The position numbers and the translations under genes are program-made. The notes under the pieces were generated by a model. It ran no database searches, had not been told where the DNA came from, and worked only from the letters and a program-made list of their open reading frames with translations. A stretch of 64,000 bases of DNA. Source: Tetragonia tetragonoides. Taxonomy: Eukaryota > Streptophyta > Magnoliopsida > Caryophyllales > Aizoaceae. The stretch spans positions 22,094,001 through 22,158,000 of the forward strand of contig CM076152.1 of NCBI GenBank assembly GCA_038025085.1, written 5' to 3'. Below, one piece after another: positions 22,797 to 33,300 of this stretch. Within the stretch, counting starts at the first letter, position 1. Every line of letters begins with the position of its first letter.

Positions 22797-22980
22797 GGTG
22801 TTACTAAATGCCGCCCCTAAATTACTAGGTACCGCCCCCCAAAATTCCAATTTTGCCCTTTTTTAATTTTTCACTCATCCTCTCCCTCTCTCCCTCTCTA
22901 ACTCTCACACCACTTCTCTCCCACTCTACCACCCACTCTCATACCCAACCTTCATCAACATTCACTCAAGCAACCCGCGG

Positions 22981-23300
22981 ATGTCTGCCGGCGATCAAGA
23001 AGTGCCGTCGACGGTGGCGGAGGTAAAATTAATTTTTTTTGCGCATTTTTTTTGCACGGTCGTCTGAGATTTTCGACTCACCCTTGGGTGAGTCGTCTGC
23101 TACAGGCGACCCACCCAAGGAGAGTCGTCTGTCGATCGCGACTCACCCTTGGGTGAGTCGTCCGCTACAGGCGACTCACCCTTGGGCGAGTCGAGATCAA
23201 TAGACGACTCACCCTTGGGTTGGTCGCCTGTAGCAGACGACTCACCCAAGGGTGAGTCGAGATCGACGACCGACAGACACAAAAAAAAAATTTATTATTA

Positions 23301-23363
<63 letters not shown>

Positions 23364-23365
23364 TA

Positions 23366-23406
<41 letters not shown>

Positions 23407-26148
23407 TATTGTTTGAATTTAAGATTAAGCTAACATTGTTTTCGTTGTTTTCGTTAGATTCCTTTGGAGCGGTTCGGTGGTGATGGTGTTGATTACAGTA
23501 CGCATTTCGTCACTGATGAGTTATTTGATAGTGATACAGATGCAATTAATTGGGCAAAACAAATTGCACTTACTATCGGGTTTGAGTTGATAATTTCGTC
23601 ACACAAGAAGAGTGGAAGCGTAAAATTGTTAAAATGCAATCGAGGTGAACGCTACAGAGGGGAATTAAGAGACTTAGATACTGCTGCTCGGAAGAATACG
23701 AAAACAAAGGCTTGTAAATGTACGTTCCAGTTGAGAGCTCGGCAAGTGTATGGGTCCAGTAGTTGGATGATTGTCACATTGCCTGGGACTAGGGGTACGC
23801 ACAACCATGACTTTGCTGTGTATCCTGAGGGATATCGTCAGATGAGTGGTCTTAGTCCTGGGTCAAAGAAACTCGTTCGTGACATGACTTCGGCACAAAC
23901 AAAGCCATGTGCTATCTTGGCCGCGATTAAGGAAAAATTTCCCGAGGACAATGCAACTAGACGGCATGTGTACAACCACAGAGATCGTATAAGGAAACTT
24001 GATTTTGAAGAGAGAGATGTCATTGGTCAGTTTCATCATTTAGCTGTGGCGAATAAGTACGTACATTGGACAAGAGCCGACCGAGCTACTAATGAGGTAA
24101 CTCACGTGTTCATGGCACACCATACATCAATTCAGTTACTTCGGTCTTTTCGTTGGTTGATTGGCTTAGATTCCACGTACAAAACAAACAAGTATAAGAT
24201 GCCGTTTGTTGAGATAGTGGGGATGACTCCAACCAATAAGAACTTCCTCATAGCTTATGCCATTATGAAGGATGAGACTCAGGCAAGCTATGCGTGGGTC
24301 TTAGATAAGTTGAGGATGCTTATTGGAAATGATGTACACCCAACAGCAATTGTGACCGATCGTGAGCTAGGGTTGATGACACCTATTAGAGAGATATTTC
24401 CCGAGAGTGCCCATTTGCTCTGTACATGGCACATTAACAAAGTCGTTGAAGACAAAGTGTACAGACTTTGTGGAAAAGATAAGGCCATCGCGCAGAGGTT
24501 CAAGAATGGGAGGTGGAAAATTATCATGGAAGCTTCCACAGAAGCTGCGTACGATAGAGCAGTGCGTACGATGAAGGTTAGTTGGAGGACTTACCCTCAC
24601 GTGATATCCTATGTAGAGGAGACCTGGCTGAGACACAAAGAGATGTTTGTGGCTGCGTGGACGAATAAGGTGCTACACCTTGGCAACACTACGACTTGCA
24701 GGGTGGAGAGTGCACATGCCGCGCTAAAACAGTGGTTGAACTCCTCAACTGGAGCTTTGGACAATGTTTGGAACAAGGTCAACAAGTCAATCGAGTCACA
24801 AATAACTGAGATCAAGTACACACTTGAAGAGTGCAGAAGACGAAGAAGTGTGGTGTACTCGGGTTTCCCATTCAACTATCTGACCGGGTATGTTTCCCAT
24901 TACTGCTTACAAATATTATTGGCTGAGCTGAACAGGATGAGAGAATTGAGTCACCAAGTATTTGATCATTGCGGTTGTGTATTGAGATCCACTCATCAGA
25001 TCCCGTGTGCGTGTGAGTTGAAAACGGCCACGGATACGGGCACGCCAATTAGCTTGAATAGTGTCCACAAATTTTTGCGAACACTCGTTATTAGTGATGC
25101 AGTGGAGATGGCTACGCTTGACATGACTGAGCATCCATCTGAGGACCATCGATACTTTCGGTCTCTGGTCGACGAGGTTAACTCAAGCGACCCGGCAGTT
25201 GTGCGCAACATATCTGTCCTTATGAATGAGCAGCTTCATCCTGAGGAAGCGAGTTACGTCGAGCCGGAAGCGAACACGACAGTCAGAGGTCGACCGAGAG
25301 GGAGTTCCTCTACCAGACGTGATCCTAGTTCATAGGAGTACTCCCAGAGGGGTCGTGGTCGCCCTAGGTCATCCAGTTCGAGCCGCGGGCGTGGTCGTAC
25401 CTCATCCTCATCGAGTAACTTCGTAAACAGTACTGGTATGAAAACCCATAATTTATTAACATGTACATAATGTTGTTACTTTTTGATAAGTACTATTATT
25501 GACTTTCTATTATATTGTCTTGCAGCTGGACACGCAATAGATATCACTGAATTCTATCATGTTAACAAAATTCCGGGAATCATCGTACCTTTCATTGAAG
25601 GATATCTCGATGTGCTTGGGGATGGTAATTGCGGTTTCCGTGTCATTGCGGACTACATTTTCGGAGACCAAGAGCAATGGCGAGTGGCGAGAGTTTACAT
25701 TGCACACGAACTCTTAGCTAACCGAGCATTGTACGAAAACTTATACGTTGAAGGGGTCGACGCTGGTTACCGCCGTATTATGTGGGACGGAGGTGCGTGT
25801 AACGATGATCACTGGATGACAGTAATTGAGGATTTGTTCCCGATTGCCAACCTCTTCAATGCAGCGATTATGTTATTCGGATACGGCAGCGGAAGGGGGT
25901 TATATTCTTGTTACACAGTGCTACCGTTCCAAGCACCTTCGACTGCTACACGTCCAAGTAGGGAAATTGTCATGTGTCATTTAGGTGATTCGTATTCCCA
26001 TTATATCCGTCTGGATTTAGCCTCAGATTTCCCTGTTCCTCCGATATGCGAAGCATGGTTTACTTTCCGTTCTGATAGTGTCGCTGGTTGGGAGCAAATG
26101 TATGTTACGCGAAGAGCACATTGGGATCGTTTAGCGAGGTCGATGTAA
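22981..26148 (+). pseudogene. MULE transposase fused to an OTU cysteine protease (in-frame TAG)
   Basis: Proposed exons are 22981-23022 (ATG, 14 codons), 23458-25435 and 25526-26148. All junctions are GT/AG and in frame, giving 880 codons. The long frame has no ATG at its head, so an upstream exon is needed. Domains in order: FAR1-like zinc-binding region (about residues 30-130, ending GTHNHD); MULE core with LDSTYKTNKY (Asp252), VTDREL (Asp315) and VESAHAALKQW (Glu431) as likely catalytic residues; a SWIM-like CGC...CAC, where the usual last His is Cys; an RG/S-rich linker; then an OTU protease with DGNCGFR (Asp706, Cys709) and SHYIRLDL (His832). A TAG at 25333-25335 (codon 640) stops translation before the linker, so the OTU part is cut off unless read through. 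Transposase ends the linker with NST, and the 90-bp phase-1 intron then leads to AGHAIDI. Confidence 0.82.
23023..23457 (+). repeat. Left subterminal zone: first intron with six palindromes and (ATT)n
   Basis: From 23076 to 23268 lie six copies of GACTCACCCTTGGGTGAGTC or close variants, in both TT- and AA-centred forms, spaced by CGTCTGCTACAGG-type linkers. A (TTA/ATT)n microsatellite follows at 23293-23412. The whole stretch sits between a GT donor at 23023 and an AG acceptor ending at 23457. Such arrays are likely binding sites for the element's own transposase (inference). Confidence 0.8.
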
Positions 26149-26372
26149 TTGAATGTTTTGCGTGATTGTTATACTTATATCATTGTCACATTTTTGTGTG
26201 ATTGTTATATTTTGCATGTGGAGAGTGGTCGTGATTATTGGAGGTAAATAAAACAACAAATTACAATAAAACAAAAAATGTAAATAAGAAACAACAAATT
26301 ACAATAACACAAATAAATAATAACAATAACAATGAAACTCTTATAATAACAAATTCATCTAGGGTCAATACA
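26149..26372. other. Convergent intergenic spacer inside the MULE
   Basis: AT-rich spacer between the stops of the two MULE genes. It probably carries both polyadenylation regions (TGTTATATTTTGC, AATAAAACAAC). Confidence 0.4.
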
Positions 26373-28338
26373 TCATTTGGCAGCCCGCCAATCTCTCATA
26401 TACTCGTCCAATTGGGATCGAGTACCTTCCGCTTGCTCCGGAGGTATCAAAGTAATGGCCTGCTCATGTAAGACGGCTAGACGATTCACCCACTGCAAAA
26501 AAGTAACAATGAGTGTGAGTTCAGAGATATGTAATACGTAAAAAAAAAATATATATTTTAGTTTAGTTAATCACTTACATAATCGCTGTTGGATCGTGGA
26601 GGAATCACAGGTGCTGCAGCGTCACGTATCAGCCGAGGGTGGGAGTGAAGGTAGTACCATGCGAGGTAGTCATCCGTACATGCTGTGGGATCTGACGTGG
26701 ATGCCTGAAACCCATGGAGACCAAGAATGTAAAATCCCGGGAACATACGCCAAGCATCAGATGAGATCCGTTCGGGGAAGACAACCTTGTACGAACGACT
26801 GCTCCATGACCTGATCGCTTTGACTGGCCTAAAGATCGGGGTTGGGATACTCTGTACGTACCCGATTTGTCGTAAACAACGACCAGGCATGTACGGTTCG
26901 ATAATATCCCGATACTGTAGCCACCCCATGAATACAGTCCTCGGTACAGATACTGCCGGGTTAGAACCGTACGGCAGCCACACCACCTACGTAGAAATGT
27001 TGAAAGTTACGGTGAAGTAAAAAAACATAGCAAACGACGAAATAAATCATGAACACCGATAACTAAATGACGTACCTCTGTCGCTCGCAAATGATCCAAG
27101 CGTCTACGTAAGGAGTCCAGTCGACCCATGTCCTTGCCCTCAGGGCACTCCATACGGACGCACGGGGAGCCTCGTCGTCCCCAACAACCATCCGCTCCCA
27201 ATGAGGTCGGAAGCAGGGAAAGTACTCGTATATCCATGCCTGCAGGAGAGTTAGGCATCCGCAGATGCCCTGAGAATCCCCGCGACTAGCTATACCGAGC
27301 TGACGATATAGGAAGGCGAGGGCAGCAGATCCCCAAGAGAAGTCATGCACCGTATCGACACCGTCGTCCATCACCTCCATCACGCAGGAGGGTCTAATAC
27401 GGTTACCACTCTTGTCGACAAACAAGGTGGATCCAATAAGTAACCACATCCAAGCTGTCGCCTGGATGTCATCTATTTGCTCACGGCAAAGCTCAAAAAC
27501 CGACTCCGTGAGGACCGCACCGCCCTGCCAGTGGCTACACATCAGTTCTTCTGGGCTGACCCCGAGAACCTCCATGGCCGCCGTCTGCAGCTGCCCATCC
27601 CGTCCCTCATTGGAAACGAGCTCTCCGTCTACAGGAATCCGAAGAATATGCCATACATCGTGCAACATGATCGTCATCTCTCCGAACGGCATGTGGAACG
27701 AGTTCGTATCCGGCTGCCACCTTTCCACGAATGCAGATATCAGGGGGAAGTCAATATGTCTGAACATAATGTTTGCCAGGTGTGATAACCCAGTCCCCTC
27801 GATCTGGGCCCTCATCTCGGCCGACATCTCCGCTCGCCACTGACTCAGCCGCTGACATACAGTCCATCGGTTCTGACACTTCAAGAGACCCCTCATCTCT
27901 CCATTCCACATACGAGACGCTACGTGGCCCAAGAAGCTCGGTATGACGCTATCATCCGCCGGCCCACCGGACACAGGCTCTGTAACAAGCCACGTAGTGT
28001 CGTCCTCCGCTCTAGATCGTTTGCCAGTACTGGACGACCCAGTACTAACAAACCTACCGCCTCTGCCCTTCACCACGCGCCAATCTGAGGATAATTCGAC
28101 GCCAATCTGATCATCGTCTTGCTCACCGGAGTAGAACTCGCTAGTTGCGTAATCGTCTTGCTCAGCAGTCATCTCCCTCATCCGAACTGCCTCTCTCTGT
28201 CTCCGTACAGAGGCATCAATCCCGCGCGTCCTCGTGTGACGCGGTCCTGAACCAGCTAGTTCACTAAATAACCGAGGCACCGATTTACCGGCTCCTCCCA
28301 TCTATCATTTCACATTTTTAATTAATTAAACAATAATC

Positions 28339-28382
<44 letters not shown>

Positions 28383-28384
28383 TA

Positions 28385-28416
<32 letters not shown>

Positions 28417-28516
28417 CAATAAACAATAAATAATAATAATAATAATAACAATAAATAATAATAATAATAATAACAATAAATAATAATAATAACAATAAAT
28501 AATAATAATAATAATA

Positions 28517-28549
<33 letters not shown>

Positions 28550-28977
28550 TTTTTTTTTGTGTCGGTCGTCTGGTCTCAGACGACTCACCCAAGGGTGAGT
28601 CGTCGGCCGATCTCAGGGTGAGTCGCCTGAGACCGGCGACTCACCCAAGGGTGAGTCGTCTGCCTGTCTCGACTCACCCAAGGGTGAGTCGTCTGCGACC
28701 GACGACTACCCTTGGGCGAGTCGAGATCGGCAGACGACTCACCCTTGGGTGAGTCGAGATCGGCAGACGATCGACGCAAAAAAAAAAAAAAAAAAAAAAC
28801 ACAACTTCAATTCATAACTTCACGATTCAATTCAAGGCAAAAAATATTCAATTCAAGGCAAAAAAAATTCAATTCAAAAAAAAAAAAAAAATTTCGAAAA
28901 GTTACCCCCCCGCGCCGTCGGTCGCCGCCTCCCTCGCCGTCGAAACCTCTGCCGCCGCTGCCGCTAGCACTTGACAT
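26373..28977 (-). pseudogene. Plant mobile domain (MAIN-like) protein, probably frameshifted
   Basis: Main exons on the minus strand: 28301 down to about 27075 (core PMD), 26986-26579 and 26492-26373 (ending YMRDWRAAK then stop). A possible first exon, 28977-28906 (24 codons starting MSSASGSGG), is in phase with the ATG at 28301. PMD hallmarks include LANIMFRHIDFPLISAFVER, FGEMTIMLHDVWHILRIPVD, WIYEYFPCFRPHW, and in exon 2 VVWLPYGSNP and MPGRCLRQIGYVQ. The frame holding the core ends in RARTWVDWTPYV, whereas the family pattern LDSLRRRLDHLRATE that must join exon 2 lies in another frame, so a one-base indel near 27130-27160 is likely. PMD proteins (MAIN, MAIL1) act in plant gene silencing and genome stability; the transposon-borne version may affect host silencing (inference). 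Confidence 0.78.
28302..28905 (-). repeat. Right subterminal zone: intron with six palindromes and (ATT)n
   Basis: This mirrors the left side. An ATT/ATTGTT microsatellite (about 28337-28550) is followed at 28577-28763 by six copies of GACTCACCCAAGGGTGAGTC or variants, one of them partial. GT at 28905-28904 and AG just before 28301 (minus strand) can serve as splice sites of the PMD gene's first intron. An A-rich tract lies at 28779-28890. Confidence 0.8.
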
Positions 28978-29176
28978 GGTCGTGGTGGTGGTGGTGGTGG
29001 TTGCCGGTGTGATGGTGTGGTGGTGAGGATGAGTGAGTGAGGAAGAGAGGATGAGTGAGAGTGGATGAGTGAGAGTGAGTGAGGAAGAGGGGTGGGTGAG
29101 GGTAAAATTGGAAAGGGGGGGCGGTAGCTAGTAAAAAGGGGCGGTATTTAGCAATTCACTTTTATAATTGTATACG

Positions 29177-29590
29177 TTGGCAGAGGTGGATCCATAGAAG
29201 TAAGTAGGTATTCACGTGCATAACCATTAATAAATAAAAATGGTTTATCCTAGTATTAAATCTTGGCAGTAGCTCAATTGGTTTGAGTGCTTGTTGCTAC
29301 TTGTTAGTAAAAAGGTTTGGGATTCAACACTTGTTCGGGGCATTATTTTGATTCCTTTTTTTTGCCTCTAATTAGATATTATATGTGTTTCATTTAAGGA
29401 TATTTTTAAATCCATCATTGTACATATAAATATTTTTATTCATATGAGTTATGTGATTTAATTATTTAATTATTTTTGTATTATTTGATAGTGTGTACTA
29501 ACCTTAGAAAAATATAAAATTGTGGCACATTTTGCATATTATTATGCATACCTTATTTATAAAATTTAGATCCGCCATTGCAAATTAATT
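29177..29590. mobile_element. Transposon-like repeat with tRNA-like internal boxes
   Basis: The ends GGCAGAGGTGGATCC and, inverted, TTGCAATGGCGGATCTAAA are related, as in a widespread plant repeat whose ends read TGGCGGATCTA...GGTATGCA. Within it, 29264-29335 contains a tRNA-like A box (TAGCTCAATTGG) and a weak B box (GGTTTGGGATTCAAC), which suggests a SINE head inserted in or captured by the element. Confidence 0.4.
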
Positions 29591-29710
29591 TTAGAAAATT
29601 GCGATTGCACAACATAACCACTAAGTTCACTAAGTTTACATGTTATACACACAATGCCCCTAAAATTTTAATACCTAGTAGGTGTTTTGTGAATTTTCTT
29701 TCGGCTTGTC

Positions 29711-29972
29711 TTGTGTGGACTTAGTCCACTGTGGACCAAGTAATTTTGAGGGGTAGCTCCAAATAAAGTAGAGGGGTAGCTCCAGATAAAGTAGGGTGGT
29801 GGCTTCAGATGAAGTATGGGATGACTCCAAGTGAAGTAGGGGTAATGCTTAGTATAAATTTGAGGGGTGACTCTAGGTGAAGTAGGAGTGGCTCCACTTT
29901 TAGAATGGGTGGCTCCAGGTAAAGTAGAGAATGACTTCAAGTATTGGTCCACCATAAACTAAGTCCACACAA
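29711..29972. mobile_element. MITE with internal minisatellite
   Basis: The terminal inverted repeats TTGTGTGGACTTAGTCCACT and (inverted) TTGTGTGGACTTAGTTTATG are followed on both sides by GTGGACCAA. The interior holds about eight copies of a 24-30 bp unit of the form GGGTAGCTCCAGATAAAGTAG, all in one orientation. No TSD could be fixed. Confidence 0.65.
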
Positions 29973-30302
29973 ATTTTTGTATTCGTTCAAAATTACAAAC
30001 TTTAGAAAAATATAACATCAAGCTTTTTATGGTTACCATTTACCACTAGTTTTCTTCATTTGGCCCACAAACTTCAGTTTTGTATTTAGCGCCTTGCTCA
30101 AATTTTCAAACCCACTTCCTCAAAAGATAAAATAAAATTCGAACCCAGTTACCGCCCTACTGAAATATCTTTCCCTCCATTTTCCATACTTCCCCAAATT
30201 CCCAAACCACACAAACCCCTCCATTTCTCCATTCTCCCCACACACTCACTCAAAAGCTCTTCTATTTTCTCTCTCCTCCTTCATCATCCTCAAAGAACAG
30301 AA

Positions 30303-33300
30303 ATGGAAACCGAACCCGATTACGACCAATCAATGCTCCCCCAATCTGGTTCCTCTTCACCTTTAGAAAATAACCTTCCTAAGCTTAAACGATTAAAGAA
30401 AAAATCAATTCAAAACTCCAACAGCCCTTCTTCCCCACCGCCTGAAAAGCCGATACCCGTACCCGAACCCGAACCCCTCGAAAAAGAATCAGACGGTCTA
30501 GATCCATTGTTCTGGGAAGCCGATCAAAGTGCGGCGAAAAGGGTGTTGGAATTTGATGATTTGAGTAAAGGTTTAGATGAAACTGATGATTTGGATAATG
30601 AGAGTACTTGGAAAAAGAAAAGATCTAGTTCCAATGAATTTGATAATAAGAATGAAGCGAATAAGAAGAAGAAGAGAAGTTCTAAGAGCGTGGGTTCTGA
30701 TGGGAAGCCTAAGATTTCGAAGCGAAAGGAAAAGGAGGTAAGAGTTAGTGAGTTACTACTGATTTTGAGTTGGGTTATCTGATTTAATAAATAATCAAGA
30801 AATTGAGGTGAATTGAATTTGAAAATGAGGTTTGAACTGATTTGTTTTTGCTAAACGAGGTTTGAACTGATTTGGTATGCATTTTTTGTTTTGTTTGATG
30901 ATTTGGGTTTTTTTTGCAATTCTGGTTTGGATTGGTAATTTGAATGAGAAGAGTGAGATTAAAGGCTCTCATTTTGGCTATGTCTCAGATTAAAGAGAAT
31001 ATTGAACTAGATGAATTTTATGTTATTTTAATTTTTTTCTTGTGTAAAATTTTAATTTCGATTGTTTTTATCAGGAAAGGAAAGCTCAAATAGCGCAGCT
31101 TGCTGACTTTCAGAGAGTTATGAGAGGTACAATCTTTGTTCAATTCTATGCCATTAAATTTTTATTAATTTGTCTGGCTAAAAAATCAATTTGCAAAAGA
31201 GGTGTTGGCTTATGAGAACGATTCCAAATGCCATTTATTTTGATTATTGGTATGCTTTTTAGTTATTCAATATTGTTTTGTTTTGTTTTTAATTTTTAAT
31301 TTTATCTTGCTTTTTTAATGTATATACAGAGAGGAAAGGCGTGGGGTTTAAGCCTTTACCTATGGTCGAAAAGCCCATATCTTCAGTATTGGAAAAGATC
31401 AGGCAGAGGAAGATGGAGGTGTCTAAAAAGTAGGTCATGTTTCATTGGGTTTATTGCATTGTATTATACTATTCATGCTTTAACTTGTTTTGTTCATTTA
31501 TTTGGCTGAAGAGCGATGGCTTTTAAAAGCATACAACGTAGTGATTCCCTGAAGCAAGTTATGATCGACGATGATCCAGAAGAAAATGATTATATGTTTG
31601 TAGTATCAGATCGTAGGCCAGAAAAAGCAGTATCAGCAGAACCAATTGTTGAGCCCTCGGTTATGGATGCTAGTCCAAGTGCCTCTCCTGTAAACACAAT
31701 TAGTGGAGATGAGCCTTCTTCAAGCAATGAACAAACATCGGCTCAGATGGTAAGCAACTTATATTCGTTCTACCACATGGTGGTTGCAGCTTTTTCATGT
31801 CAGTGTGCTTGTATTTGCTGCGTTTGATTTATTACCGCCTTGATCATTATAACTTGAAGTTGGCATGTCATTAAAGCAATTTTCTGAGTAGTTTCTTTCT
31901 AAACGTAGGACTCACTATTTTGATATAACATTCAGTCTGTACTTGTAACTCATATGTAAAACTAAAGATATTTCTGAGTAGTCTCTTCTGAAGAACATTA
32001 TTGGTGCTAAAATGGACCCAATGCCAAGGTTCAAACATGATGTTTCTGAGTATTGTAACCTTGACCTCCTCGTCTAAAGTGAGGAAACATGAATCTGTCT
32101 GCACTTTGCTGCAGTAGCATTGGCATTCAGTTTATGCATCATTGTTGTCATTTTTTCTGCAACGTGGCTGTTCTAATTGCTTGCTTCTAATCTCATGCAG
32201 CATTTGGCAGAGGGAACCACACAGGCATTTCGTGCTCCAGCAAATGACACTCAGGTTCAATGTCTATCCTGCATGCATTCTGTGGCAAGATCAGTCCTGA
32301 ATTTTGGAGTCACTTACTTTTAACCTGTATCATGTAGGACTTGTTTTCTGATTCTCAAACAACCAATACACAAGATGATAAGTCAAATGAGGAGCCCGAC
32401 AGTCCTGCAGATGTAGCTCCGTCACTGCCATCATTAGGCTTAAAGTTTGATTCTGCACTTCCTGATGACATGTAATCGCCGATAACTTTCATTCTTTTCC
32501 TTTTTACGGCTATTTGGGCTTGGCTTCTAAGTTCAACAGACAACATGGTGTCCATAATAATGCATAATGCTTATCGACATGGAAAACAGCCTCCCTACTA
32601 GGCGACTAGTTAGGGGTAAGGCTGCGTACATCTAGACCTCCCCAGACCCCGCCCTCGGCGGGATATTTACTGGGTTGTTGTTGTTGTTGTTGTTGCTTAT
32701 CGTCATGGAATTATGGAACACATATGTTGATTCTTGAACATTTCTTAGTTGAAATGACATTATAAATTGGAATCTGATCCAAGAGTCTCTCGAGCATTAA
32801 ATGAACCAATTCTCGTACAACTTAACAAACACTCTTGTTTGCCTTTACAGCTCTTCTGACGAGGAAGAGAGTGACAAAGAGAACATTGTTCCTAGTCCAC
32901 CACCCATGTTTAAAGGAAATTCCTCTCCAAAGGGTGATCCAGTTAAAAAGTTTGTTGATGAAGAAGCTTTAGAAGATGATAGCGATAATGACCTACTGCA
33001 CTTCCAAGACGAAGATGAGGGTGATGATGCTGATATGGAAGGTCTTCATGATTATATTTCCACTGACTGTAAAGAGAAGGCTGGTGATCGTGAGAGGCGC
33101 AATGAACTACATCAGATGTGGCTTCAGCAACACGATGAAGCTGGAACTGAAAATCTCTTACAGAAGTTGAAATATGGTACAAAGAAGAAAGAACTGTCAT
33201 TGCTTGAAGAGGAGGATGATGACAGAACAGGAAATGATGTAGATGACTCTGATAATGAAGATACAGAAGATTACTTCCCCACATCTAGTGTTCGTGTGAG

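Larger units (their letters stand above)
22797..29159. mobile_element. Full-length MULE with transposase-OTU gene and plant-mobile-domain gene
   Basis: A 6,363-bp Mutator-like element. The left end reads GGTGTTACTAAATGCCGCCCC; the right end inverted reads GTGAATTGCTAAATACCGCCCC. Similarity continues through TACCGCCCCCC and CCAATTTT.CCCT for about 60 bp, then weakens. The 9-bp target duplication is TTTTATAAG (22788-22796) and TTTTATAAT (29160-29168). Two convergent genes fill the element: transposase-OTU on + and a PMD protein on -, with 224 bp between their stops. Both carry lesions, so this copy is probably no longer autonomous. Joining of MULE transposase and OTU domains, and carriage of PMD genes by transposons, are known in plants; having both with this symmetric layout is notable. 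Confidence 0.88.

Noticed and set aside
23149..23433. A frame running through the palindromes into poly-Leu
   Set aside because: It translates the palindrome array and the ATT microsatellite; it lies in the proposed first intron.
23464..23466. Start of the MULE transposase at 23464
   Set aside because: The codon there is TTG; an upstream exon with ATG at 22981 fits in frame and a splice acceptor ends at 23457.
28326..28592. Tyr/Leu/Ile-rich frames on the minus strand
   Set aside because: Translation of the (ATT)n microsatellite, not a membrane protein.
23076..28763. Spaced palindromes as a CRISPR array
   Set aside because: Plant nuclear DNA, irregular spacers that are themselves similar, arrays mirrored at the two ends of a transposon, and no cas genes.
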